Below are positions 1-12,617 of a DNA stretch of 64,000 nt, in pieces. Origin of the DNA: Byssochlamys sp. IMV 00236 (Eukaryota > Ascomycota > Eurotiomycetes > Eurotiales > Thermoascaceae); assembly GCA_001931875.2 (NCBI GenBank), contig MSJH02000834.1, positions 1 through 64,000 of the forward strand. The letters are read 5' to 3'. The notes under the pieces were generated by a model, which had not been told where the DNA came from, searched no databases, and saw nothing but the letters and a program-made list of their open reading frames with translations. Every line of letters starts with the position of its first letter. Within the stretch, counting starts at the first letter, position 1. A program made the position numbers and the translations under genes.

Positions 1-1740
1 TATTAATTATTATACTAATTATTACTTAATTAATTTTATATTTATATTATTAATAATCTTATAAGTCTTATAAAGCTATAATATATATTAAGTAATAATA
101 TCTCTATCTTATAATATTTATACTAATTATTATTAATATTAATTAAATTACTATAAAGCTTAACTATAAGTATAAGCTTAAACTCTTTATTTAACTTAAT
201 TTATTATATATATTATATACTTTTTCTTAAAGATTAATATAAGTATTATTATTATAATACTTCTTATAAGTAATATTAATATAAATAAAATATTCTTATT
301 ACTTTTTCTTCTTATACTAGAGAATAAAATATATTAAATTTAAAGTAAATAAATTAAATTTATTTCTTTTATAATACTCTTTATTAATATTATAAGATTA
401 TAATTTTATATAATATATCTTTTAATATATATTATAAAAAGAGCTTTATTAAGGTATAAGCTTAAGAAATAAATTAAAATAAATAAAATAAAGTAGTTAA
501 TATTAAGATTAGCTATAAAATCTTTATTTAATTAATTTAAATTAAAATAAGCTATTATAAGTAAGCTTAATAAATAAAATATAGCTTAAAGAGCTTAAAT
601 TTAAATTAAGCTATATATTTAAGATATTTTAGCGAGATTATATAATATCTTATATAAATATTAGCTAGTAAATTTTCTTAAGTAATTTATCTCTTATATT
701 AATATTATAATAGTATTTTTCTTCTTAAGGTTAAGCTTTATTAAAACTATTTTTTTAGCTTTAGCTGATTTAAGTAGTAATAATAAAAATTTATAATAAT
801 CTTCTAAGTATATTATAAGTAATATATAGGTTTTTTTAATTAAGTTATTATAATTTATTTATTTAATAGTATATTATAATTAAAGGCTTTTATAGCTATA
901 GTATTTCTATTAAAAGTTTAAGATATTTTTAATAATTTATTTTATAAGGCTATTAACTTTAATAAGTAATAATAAAGATTATCTTTATCTTTATTTAAAT
1001 ATAGAGTTTTTAATAATAAGGCAAAGTAAGCTAATATTAAATATAGAGTAAATATATATTAAGATAAGTAAGTTAAGCTAATAAATATATAGGCTAATAA
1101 TTTAATAATATAAAATAAGCTAAAATTCTTTTAATTAAGCTTTTTTTAAAGGCGCTAAATATAAATATTCTAAGTATTTAATTAAATAAATTATTCTATT
1201 AATAGTAAACCTAAGGTTTTAATACTAGAGATAACTTAAGAGAGAAAGAAGTTATTCTCTTATTCTTAAAAACTGTTTTTACTAAATATATAAGAATAAC
1301 TAAGTATTTATTATTTTATACTAATTAATTCTTTATACTATATATTAAGCCTATAATAATTTATATTAAAGTACTTTCTTTTCTTTAAAGTAAATATTCT
1401 CGCTTTACTTACTATATATTTTTACTAATATATATTATATATCTATTATTACTTAGTTTAATATTATTTTAACTTTAAGTAAAAATATAATATTTAATAT
1501 AGATAAGAAAGTAAATATTAATATTACTTACTTTATTTTATCTATTATAAATAATAAACTATATATTTATATTTAAATATTAAGAATATATCTTTAATAC
1601 TATACTTTTACTGCCCTAATATTATTAATAATATTTAAAAGTTTTACTAATTATTATATAAGAATAAATATTAATATTAATATTTAAAATAAGATTAAAT
1701 AAGTATATTATTAAAGCAGTTTATATTTTATATTATTAAT
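1..1740. other. Unassigned part of the RIP-degraded block
   Basis: This segment has the same extreme AT composition as the rest of the block but I could not match it to a retrotransposon domain on either strand. It ends exactly where the first copia LTR begins. It is probably another degraded repeat; the left end is cut by the window edge. Confidence 0.5.
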
Positions 1741-2012
1741 TATTATAAAATAATAATTAAAACTAGTAAGTTTTAATATAATAAAGATTTTACTTTAAAG
1801 AAATCTTTAAGAATAATTTTATTTTAATAAAATTAAGTAGCTTAAAGAAACTATTTCTTAATCTCTATATAAAATCTATTACTTTAATTAAGAATATATA
1901 GATATACTTTATATCTACTATATATACTAATACTCTTTTTCTCTAAATATTATTAGCTCTTTAAGCTATTAGATTAATCTAGAGAATTTTATTTAAACCT
2001 ATTTTTTTAACT
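1741..2012 (+). repeat. 5' LTR of copia copy A
   Basis: About 272 bp, starting with TATTATAAAAT and matching the two LTRs of copia copy B over its full length apart from RIP-type substitutions. The end was placed by alignment with the copy B LTR ends, just before the conserved segment TTATAAGCCTAGG that follows both 5' LTRs. Confidence 0.8.
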
Positions 2013-5000
2013 AGTTATAAGCCTAGGTTTATAATAATTTAGGAGAAATAATTATATAATAAAAACTATTTTATTCTAAATATTTAAGTTTAAACTAATA
2101 ATAATAAGCTATTCTTATATAAAAGGACTTATAATAAGACTATTTTAATATTATATTAAATACTAAATTTAATAGAGGTTAAATCTTATTAAAGGTTAAA
2201 ATATTAATCTGCTATTATTATATCTTTAATAGATAATATTAAAAATAAAAATAAAAAAACTTATTTTTATTCTTTTAAAGGAAAACTATAAGAAATAATT
2301 TATTTATATAAAAAGATAACTTATTAATAAAGATTATTAAAGAGCTATTAAATTTATTAAAAAACTATATAATAACTAGTTTAATAAGGCTAATATAATT
2401 ATTTAATATTAAATTATTAAATATCTATTTAAAGATAATTAAGATAGATTTATTAATTCTAATAATATATATATATTATAAAAGGCTCTATAAGTAAAAT
2501 ATATAAAAACTTTTTTTAATTAAAAATACTAACTTATCTAGTTATTTATATATTTTTAAATAATTCCTAGATAAATAATTTTAAATACTTAAAGTTAATT
2601 ATAATAAATAAAAAAAAGAATTATAGTATTTAATAGTATAATATTTTCTTTAGCTAAGCTTAAGGCTAAAATATAATAACTATTTTTAATATTACTTAAA
2701 GAGTATATTATAATTAAGGCAGTAATTAATATATATAAAAATTTAAAGGTAGATAATATTTTAGCTATTTTAAAAGAAATAGAGATTTAACTTTAAATAA
2801 AATTAATTACTATATTCTTAATAAAAAAATAAGTAAACTCTTATTAAATATTATATTTATAAAGAAAATTACTATATTAAAGATTATTTATTCTTACTTA
2901 TTATTTAAAGAAGTATAAGAAATAGTTAAAAATAGAGAAAGAAGTCTTTTAAGTAAATATCTAATAATTTTATTATTTAAAATAAGATAATAATAAAGAT
3001 AATTAATAAAATCTATAAAAAGGTTTAATTTTTAAAAAATAAAAGATTAAAAGATAAGAAGTATAAGATATATAATATAAAAGAAACCTTAAATATTAAA
3101 AAGAGCTAATTTTAATTAAAATTCTTAGCCTTAGTTATTTTTAATAATTAAATCTTATATAAGATTACTTATCTTTTAAAAGATATTACTAATAAAAATT
3201 TATCTTAATAATATATAGATAATAGTATTAGTTTATATATAATTAATAAAAACTATTATTTTAAAGAACTATTAATTTAAATTTAATAAAGGTATATTTA
3301 TATAAATAGAGAAATTTTATATTTAAAATATATAAGAATAATTATTTTAAAAGATAAAAATAAAAAGATATTAAACTTAAAAAATATATTACTTATATTA
3401 AATCTTAGAGTAAATCTCTTATTAATTAAGATATTCTGCTAATAGTTAAATATATATAAATACTTTAATAAAAGAATAATATCTATATTAAATAAGTTAG
3501 ATAAGATTATAATTTAAAGTATTATTAAATATAAAGTTTATATTATTAAAAAAATCTTCTTAGACTAAATACTTAAGTTATAATATATATTTATTATATT
3601 ACTTTTTATTAAAAATACTCTTAATACTATAATTATAAATTAAAAAAAAAGATTTTATTAAAATAAAATTAAGAAAAAAGAAGAATTTTATTAAAATAAA
3701 ATTAAAGAGAAATATTAATTATAATATAAGAGAATTAACTATCTTAAACTTAAAAAGGTTAAAAACTTATATAATTTAACTATATTAAAGAAGCCTATTA
3801 AAGTAATAATAGACTATTAGTATATAATATATATTATAGCTAATATTAGAAATAAAAAAGAGACTATTAATATATAAAAGGCTAATATTCTTAAACTTAT
3901 CTATATAGATATATATAATTAAATACTAGAGTTTAAGAATAAATATATTTATTTTTTAATAGTTATAAATAACTTTTTAAAAAAATATAGATATTTTTAA
4001 TAAAAGCTAAATCTAATATTATCTCTATTTTAAATAAATAAAAAAGAGAGATTAAAATAATAATAAGTCTTTAAATTCTTAATATATAATTAAATAATAT
4101 ATTAAAATTTAAGAATCTTTTTAAAATTTAAAAAAAATAGTTTAATACTTATTATAAACTAATAGTTCTATATATATTAATATAAAATAAAGCTATAAAA
4201 TAAGTATATTAAACTATTAAAAAAGGAATAAAAGTTATACTTAAAGATTTAAACTTTCTAGTTAAATTATAAATAAAAATAGCTTAAACTAATATATATA
4301 TTAAAAATAAAGTATTAAATAGACTAATAATTAATAGAGTTTAAATATCTTTAAAAAAAGCTTTTATTAAAGTTAAACTATTAATTAACTATTTAAAAAT
4401 ATAGAGATATTAAGTAATATTATATATAAACCTAGAATTTCTACTATAAGATATATAGAGAGATAAATTAATAAATTAAGATAAAATCTATATTTTTATA
4501 AAATATATTAAAGAAATAAATAAATAATAAAAATTTTAGGCTTTAAATATAAGAAAGACTATTAAAACCTATTAAACTAAGTTCTTTAAGAATAAATTAA
4601 AAAAAGATTTAAACCTTAAGATTCTCTAAAGATTATTATTAAATATAATATTAATAAAAAATTTAAAAGATTAATTAGTAACTTAGCCTATTATTTTAAA
4701 TATATATATACTCTTAAATAAAAAGAAAAATAATATTAATAATTAAAAGAAGAGTTATAAGAAAGTTTTAATTTTTTTTAAAAGAAAAAAGAAGCTTTTT
4801 ATTAAAAAGAAATTAAAATATTTTTTTAAAAGGAAAAAAAAGCTTTTTACTAAAAAGAAATAAAGATATTTTATTATAATAAAATTATAAAATAAAAAAA
4901 GATATTTAATTATCTTTATTTTAATAATTTAAATAATTATAAGAATTTATAAATAAACCTCTTATTCTTACTAAGCAGGCAAATTATATCTTATATAAAG

Positions 5001-6813
5001 ATTCTCTATATAGTAAAGTATAAGAGAGAAAAGGTTAAGTTATTAAATAATAAATAAAATGCTAAAAAGTTATATTAAGTAATACTTATATTAAATCTCT
5101 TATCTTTAAATATTAATATAAATTAGGAGAAATATATAGAATAAATATTAAATACTATAATAGTAATATATATAGTAAAAGAATATATTTTAATCTTAAA
5201 CTTATATTATACTATAATTAATAACTTTACTTAAAGTAAATTATAGTAGAGTATATTTAAAGCTAAAATAAATATACTTTAAGTAAATAGAATTTTTAAA
5301 ATAGTTATATTATTATTAAAAGCTAATATTATAATTAGCTATTAAATATTAGCTATAAAGTATAATTTAAATAGTTCTCTTTAAAAGCTTAAAATATATT
5401 TTATTATTTAAGAGTTTATCTAGAAATATAGTATTAATTTTAAATATATCTTTACTTCTATCTTATAATATAATATACTATAAATATTCTTAGCTATTAT
5501 TATAATAAAGAATTATAAGTATTATATTATAAATATTAATAATATCTTTATAAAGTTAATATTAAAGAAAGAAATCTATATAATATCTCTATTAAAAATA
5601 AATATATTATTAAAAATAGTATTAAAAGTTTTTTAATCTTTATATAGTTTAAAATAAGCTATAAGAAATTAGAATTAAATCTATATAGAAATACTTTAAA
5701 AAATAGATTTTATATAGATTAATATTAATCTATACTTATTATAATATTTAAAAAAAGAGATTTTACTTCTAATATATATTAATAATATTTTAATTAATAT
5801 AAAGTAAATAGAGAATATTTATTAGTTTAAACAAGAGTTTAAATTAATATATAAAATAAAAGATTTAAGAGAAGTAAAAAAGATTCTTAATATTTAAGTT
5901 ATTTAAAATAAAAAAGATTAAATATTAATAATAGACTAATCTTATTATATTAAAAAACTCTTATTATAATATAGAATAAATAAGAAAAAGATATATTTAG
6001 TTAATATTCTATTAAACAGATATAATTCTTTAAAATTATTTAGCCTTTAGAATAAAAAAATAAATTAAAAAAAGTATTAAAAGATTATTAATAACTTAAT
6101 TTATTTAATAATTTTAATAAGACTAAATATTATATTTATAATAAGTAAATTAAGTTAATATCTATTAGATTTATTTAAAAGGTATTTTAAGATATTAAAG
6201 TCTTTTATAAGATATTTATAATTAACTATATATTTTAGTCTTAAGTTTAATATAAATTAAGACTAGTAATTTATTAAATATTTAAACTTAAATTATATAA
6301 TAAATAAGATTAATTAAATATTAATCTTAGAGAATATTTTTATTTTAACTAGTAGTTTAATAAATTAATTAAATAAGAAATAAAAGTTTATTATAACTTT
6401 AACTATAAAAGCTAAATATATAGCTATATATTAAGCTATAAAATAATTTTAATAATTAGTCCTTCTTTTAAAAGATATAGGATATAGATATTATATTAAT
6501 TTAAATAAATTTAAGCTAATAATAAGAGAAAAATAAGCTTTTATTATTAATTCTCTAATTAAAGTCTATAAAGATAATTAAGTATTATTATTATTAATTA
6601 GAGATACTTATATTTATAAAAGATTAAAGTATATTAATATTATATATTATTATATATATAATTTATATTAAAGAAATAAGATTAATATTAAGTTTATTAA
6701 AATATAGAATATAATAATAAATAGTTTTATTAAACTACTATTAAAGATAAACTTCTTAAGATTTTTAAATTAATTAAGATTAATTAATTTAGTAAGTCTA
6801 GATTAAAGAAAAG

Positions 6814-6948
6814 TATTATAAAATAATAGTTAAAACTAGTAAGTTTTAATATAATAAAGATTTTACTTTAAAAAAATCTTTAAGAATAATTTTATTTTAA
6901 TAAAATTAAGTAGCTTAAAGAAATTACTTTTTAAGCTTTATATATAAG
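6814..6948 (+). repeat. Truncated 3' LTR of copia copy A
   Basis: It starts with TATTATAAAAT like the other LTRs and stays alignable for about 135 bp, up to the TATATA segment after the AAGCTTTATA motif. The remaining half of the LTR is missing. Confidence 0.75.
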
Positions 6949-9660
6949 GTTTTTAAAAAAATATAGGAATTAAATATTAGGCTTAACCCTAAGAAGTCCT
7001 TTATAAGATTTCTCTCTATATAGCTATTAAGTTATTATATTAACTTATTAGAAATAAGTACTATTAGTAAGAAGGTAAAGGCTATAGTTAATATTCTATT
7101 TCTTTATATAGCTTAAGCCTTAAAGTTATACCTTAGCTTAATAGGATAGTTTAGGCAGTATATCTCTTAATATACTAGAATTATATAGTTATTTTAAGAT
7201 TAAAAAATAGCACTTTTTAGTAAAGCTTTTATAAAAGATAAAATATAATAGAGTTTTATAAAGAATATAATTTTAGCTATATTCTTATAAGCTAAGATAA
7301 ATATTTATAATATTATTTAAAAGTACTTTAATAATTTATTCTTTCTTATATATTATAACTTAAAGTATTAGCTTTACTTTAATATTAATATTAGTATCTC
7401 TAGCTTTAATATTATATTATACTATCTTTATAGTAATATTAAGGCTTAATTAAATAATTACTATCTTTTTATAGTTTATAAATCTCTTAAAGCTATATTT
7501 AACTAATTAAAAGTTTAGCTAATTATATTCCTTTTAAGGCAGCTTAATATAGCTAAAAAGAAATATTAGCTAATAGAAATAAAGATAGTATATTTAGTAT
7601 AAATACTATATAAAATATACTATATTATTAAAATCTATTAAAAGCTACTAATTATTTTTATAGACTATAATATTATAATTATAATTATTAAATAAATATT
7701 TCTTTAATTAATATTTATAGATTAAATTAACTTATACTTTATCTTAATATTATAATATATATAGAGATTTAATCTTATACTTATATATAAGCTAAGATAT
7801 AATAATATTATTGCTAATATATTATTATATCTTAAATTACTTTCTATTAAGCTAAATACTTTTATATTAGAAGATATTAAATACTATTTAGCTATTATAT
7901 TTCTTAGGACTATATATATTAATAATACTAAGAATAAGCTATAATATAATATAACTTTTATTAAGTTATTAAAGAAGTTTAAAACTTAATTAAAGAATAG
8001 CTATAAAATTAATCTTTATTAATTTAAGATTCTTACTATATTATAAGATAATATAAATTCTATATATTTTCCTTTTATAATTTATAATAAACTCCTTTAT
8101 ATAGTTAATACTAATAATATATAATATCTTTACATACTATAGTTAGTCTTTAAAGATATTTTTAAAATAGCTTATAATAGTATAAAATACTCTAAGTATT
8201 ACTAGATAATTATTAATATTTATAACTTTATAATTTATAGACTTATAAAGTAAGTTAAAGTATATATTAAGTATTATTATTTATGCTAAATAAACTAAAT
8301 ATATTATTATATACCTTATAGCAGTTATTAGCTTATTCTTATATTAAATATTTCTTTTTATATAATTATTATAGACTTTATTATAAGATTACTAAATATA
8401 AGACTATATAATTAAATCTTAATTATTACTTATAAATTTATAAAGTAAGTTATATTTATACTAGGATAAAATATATAAATAGCTAAAGACTAAGTATTAG
8501 TATTACTTAAATAACTCTAGATTAATAATTAAGGCATTTTATTAGTAATTTTATTAGATTATAATTTAAAGTTTCTATTAAATCTATAGAAAGGCTTATT
8601 TAAGTATTTTAATACTAAGTTACTTTATTTAATAATATATTACCTGCAGATTAATAAATAGTTAGAGTAAATTAATTAAATAGCTAAAATTATTTTATAA
8701 TATTATTTAGTTACTTTAGAAGATATTATAGCTTAGCTTAAAATTCTGCTATTAATATAATTAATATTAAATTTTAGCCTATTATTTACTATAATAAGAT
8801 CTCTATATAATTTAATATATAGTACTAGATTAAATAATGCTATAAACCTCTATAATAGAGAAATCTAAGACTTTATCTTATAACTTAATATATATAAAGT
8901 ACTTTACTTAGCTATTATAAATATTAAGTATATATATAATAAAAATTACTAGCTAATTTATTTTATCCCTAGTAATAAGATTTTACTAAGATTATATTAT
9001 AGATATAATATCTCTAGTATAGCTATCTTTAATAAGAAGTTATTAATACAGTATATAGGACTACTTATAGTTAAGTATAGAATTAAATATTTTATATATT
9101 AGCTAAATATCTTAGCTTATTAGAAATATTATAATATCTTCTCTATTACTTATTTAAAGCTATATTATATAAATAATCTCTTTAAATATTTTATACTCTT
9201 TAATAATATTCCGCTATTATATATTAATATAGATAATATTAGCATTAATTATTATAAGATTAAGATATTACTTAATTATTATATCTAGTAAGTTTAAGAT
9301 AAAACTATTATTAAATATTTAGTCTATTAAAAGAGATATAATACTTATTATAATATATAGTATTATCTTAAGAACTTAACTAATACTTAAGAATTTATTT
9401 AAGAATATAATTAGCATTTTAAACTACTAGCTAAACTATAGAAGTATAAGTAACTCTATAAATAATATTAATTCTTATAAATTAAGTATAGGAGAAGATA
9501 AATTATAAAAATATTTAACTATATCTTATATTATATCTATATATATATTTCTATATTTTATTATTAAGGATAATAATATTTTTCTTAGAGAGAGTATATT
9601 AATATAGATATAGGCGTATAATATTACCTTAATATTGCCTGCTTACTATCTTAATAAAGT
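6949..9660 (+). mobile_element. Ty3/gypsy chromodomain retrotransposon remnant (gypsy 1)
   Basis: Reading through RIP changes, the segment begins inside a gypsy reverse transcriptase, with a motif like NPKKSF then a LLGYYI-like segment. It continues through RNase H to an integrase core around 8,280-8,800 and an integrase C-terminal region around 8,980-9,190. About 9,250-9,420 gives a chromodomain-like reading with a YLVYWKGY-type core (W-K-G-Y). A chromodomain after integrase is typical of chromoviruses. The 5' half of the element is absent. The right limit is approximate because I could not identify a 3' LTR. Confidence 0.7.
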
Positions 9661-9859
9661 ATAAAGATATAAGGTATAAAAGCCTTAGGCAATAATTAGC
9701 TATATAGTTACTTCCTTATATAGCTAATAGAAAGATAACTTCTTTATCCTCTATACTATATTAAGTATATAAATAAATATCTAGCTTATAATACTTTATT
9801 ATTTAAAATAAAAAATAAGAAAATTATCTATATTATAACTTTACTAGATAAAGAATTAG

Positions 9860-12344
9860 CTTAATCTTAAATTTACTAATAAAAAAATTCTAACTTCTAG
9901 ATATTAACTTAAAATAGATTTAAAGGTTAATTATTAAACTTATTTAATAATCTATATTATTAGAAATAGAATATAATAAATTACTTTTATATTTTAACTT
10001 AATATTTAAATTAAATTATTAAAGCTTTTTTATACTATTTTAAATAAGCTTATATAGAGCTAAATTAAGATAAAGAATTTAATAATAATAGAATTATTTA
10101 ATCTTATATTTTTTATATAATAAAACTATAACTTAAAGTTTAAATAAGCTTATTAAACTATTAAAACCTCTTAACTAATTTTAACTAATTAATATCTTTA
10201 GCTATTAATTAGGAAATAAACTAAAAGAAGAATAAACTCTTAAACCTCCTTATTATACTAAATATAAGTAAATTAATATAAAGTATATTAAAAGACTTTA
10301 TTTTAAAATAAAAGAGAAAGAAGACTAATAATTAATATAAGGAGATAAATAAATTTTAAAAGAAGAAGTTTAAATTACTAATAAAATAAAATTAGCTTAA
10401 AAAAAGATTATTACTTTAACTGCAGTAAAAAAAGTTATATATAAAGGTTTAAATTATATCTAAAAAAAAAAGATTCTTTTAAAAAGAGAAAGCCTAAGAT
10501 TATTATAGCTCTTTATAATAAAGGGTTTAAAATAAATAAAGAGTCTTTATATATTTTAGTATAATTTTATTTATTTAATAATATATTTAAAGATAAGGCT
10601 TTTATTAATTTAAGTTTAGCTTAATACTATATTAGCTTAAATATAATTATATAATATAAAATTCCCCTAGACTTCTAGTAATATATAAACTTTAAATTTA
10701 TTAATAGATATAAGATTTAGAAGTATAAATTTTTTAAAATAGAGATTTATATTATTAATTTTAAAGGAACTATAAAAAAGGTAAGTATATATTTTTATAT
10801 TATTCTAATATCTAGATTATTTATTATCTTTAAAAAATTATAGTTATAAGTTATTAATCTTATTATAGATTAAAAGTTAATAATTTAAAGATATTATATT
10901 CTATAATAGCTATAGATAAAGATTAAAAATATTTAATAATTTTTTAAGATAATAAAAGGAAAGATAATCTATATATTCTATAAAGATTAAATTAACCTTA
11001 TTATCTTAAAGAACCTGCCTTTAAAATATAAGAAATATATAAAGGTCTTTTTAGAGAAAGAAGTAAGTATATTATCTATTAAAATAAATAAATATAAGAT
11101 TAAACTTTTAAATAATATAGTACTTTTATAGAAGAGATTTTATAATCTCTTTATTAAAGAATTTAATATTTTATATAAATATTTTAAAGATATATAATAG
11201 AAAGAGTAAATATAATTATAACTAATTCTATAAGAGTACTTATTCTATTTATTTTTAAGGCTTTATATTGATTATTAAGCCTTAAATAGTATTATTATAA
11301 AGAATAAATATTTTTTACTTAAGGTAAATAAAATATTTAATTAATTAGTTAGCTTTAAAATCTTTATTAAGCTTAATCTTAAGAATACTTATTATTAAAT
11401 TAGAATCTGCTATAAAAATAAATAGAAAATAGCTTTTTAAACCTATTATAGATATTTTAAGTATTTAATTATATTATTTAGCCTATATAATGCTTCTGCT
11501 ATTTTTTAAGCCTATATTAATTAGATATTATAGAGGTTATTAAATATCTATTATATTATATATTTAGATAATATTTTAATTTTTTCTAACTTTATTAAAA
11601 AGTATAAAAAATATATAATATAAGTCTTAGAGAGACTATAAGAATATAAATTATATATAAAATTATCTAAATATAAATTTTATAAAAAAAGATTAAATTT
11701 TTTAGCTTTTTTATAAAAAAAGATAAAATAAAGATAAATCTTAATAAAATAAAAACTATTAAAAATTAGCTAGAGCCTAAATCTTTTAAAAAAGTTTAAG
11801 TCTTCTTAAGATTTATTAGATTTTTTAAAAGATTTATCTATAACTACTCTATAAAAATAGCTTTTTTAATTAATTTATTAAAAAAAAGTATTTAAAGAAA
11901 GAAAATTAAAATATTTATTTAAATTAAAGAGGTTATAAAGGTATTTAATAAGCTAAAGTTAGTATTTATAATTTTACTAATACTAAAATACTTTAATTTA
12001 AAAAAGCTAATATAACTTATAATTAATACTTTAAGATTTACCTTTATTATTATATTTCTTTAAGAAAATAATAATAAGATAAGTTTAAATATTAATTTAA
12101 AGATAGCTCTAAGAATTAAAATTAAAATAGATTATAATACTATATTTAAGAACTAGCACTTTATAATATATTATACCTAGAAGTTTACTAAAATTAAAAT
12201 ATATTATAAGATTTATAATTAAGAACTTCTAGCTATTATTAATATTTTTAAATATTAATATTATTATTTAAAGAATAATAGATATTTTATATAGATATAA
12301 AGTAATTATATAAACTTATATTATTTCTTTATTATAAAGATATT
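9860..12344 (+). mobile_element. Ty3/gypsy retrotransposon (gypsy 2), left part
   Basis: This is the upstream part of a gypsy element interrupted by copia copy B. A possible gag zinc-knuckle remnant lies near 10,410-10,450, but its last cysteine cannot be recovered, so it is tentative. Reverse transcriptase is clear at about 11,395-11,590, with the catalytic box near 11,558-11,580 reading YLDNILI (from YLDDILI). RNase H follows from about 11,890 and breaks off at 12,344, where the copia LTR starts. The frame resumes at 17,635. All frames carry RIP-type stops. The left limit is approximate and no 5' LTR was recognised. Confidence 0.75.
12340..12344 (+). repeat. Target-site duplication (ATATT), left copy
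   Basis: ATATT lies directly before the 5' LTR and again at 17630-17634 directly after the 3' LTR. Five base pairs is the usual size for copia elements. A chance match is possible in such AT-rich DNA, but joining the flanks with one copy removed restores the gypsy frame, which supports it. Confidence 0.75.
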
Positions 12345-12617
12345 TATTATAAAATAGCAGTTAGGACTAGTAGTTTCTAGTATAATAAAGATTTTACTTT
12401 AAGAAAGTCTTTAGCAATAATTTTATTTTAATAAAATTAAATAGCTTAAAGAAACTACTTCCTAAGCTCTATATAAAAATCTATTATTCTAACTAAGAAA
12501 ATATTAATATACTTTATATCTACTATATGCGCTAATACTTTTTTTCCTAGAATATTATTAGCCCTCTAAGATAATTAGATAGTCTAAGAATTTTATTTAA
12601 ACTTATTCTTTTTAATT
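12345..12617 (+). repeat. 5' LTR of copia copy B
   Basis: 273 bp, beginning TATTATAAAATAGCAG and ending in CTTTTTAATT. It aligns end to end with 17357-17629 and with 1741-2012. The usual TG start has become TA, as expected from RIP. Confidence 0.87.

Larger units (their letters stand above)
1741..6948 (+). mobile_element. Ty1/copia-type LTR retrotransposon, copy A (RIP-mutated, 3' LTR truncated)
   Basis: This copy aligns along its length with copy B at 12345-17629. In order it shows a 5' LTR (1741-2012), a gag zinc-knuckle remnant near 2835-2885, an integrase region, a reverse transcriptase box near 5775-5810 that reads VYIDNILI (from VYVDDILI), and a copia-type RNase H motif near 6400-6440. 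The order integrase before reverse transcriptase and the RNase H motif place it in Ty1/copia. All frames are broken by RIP-type changes. The 3' LTR keeps only about 135 bp before the sequence switches abruptly to a gypsy reverse transcriptase remnant, so the right end was lost by deletion or rearrangement. Confidence 0.85.

Noticed and set aside
10410..10450. Gag zinc-knuckle in gypsy 2
   Set aside because: The last cysteine cannot be recovered by reversing RIP changes, so it was mentioned only as tentative and not annotated as a domain.
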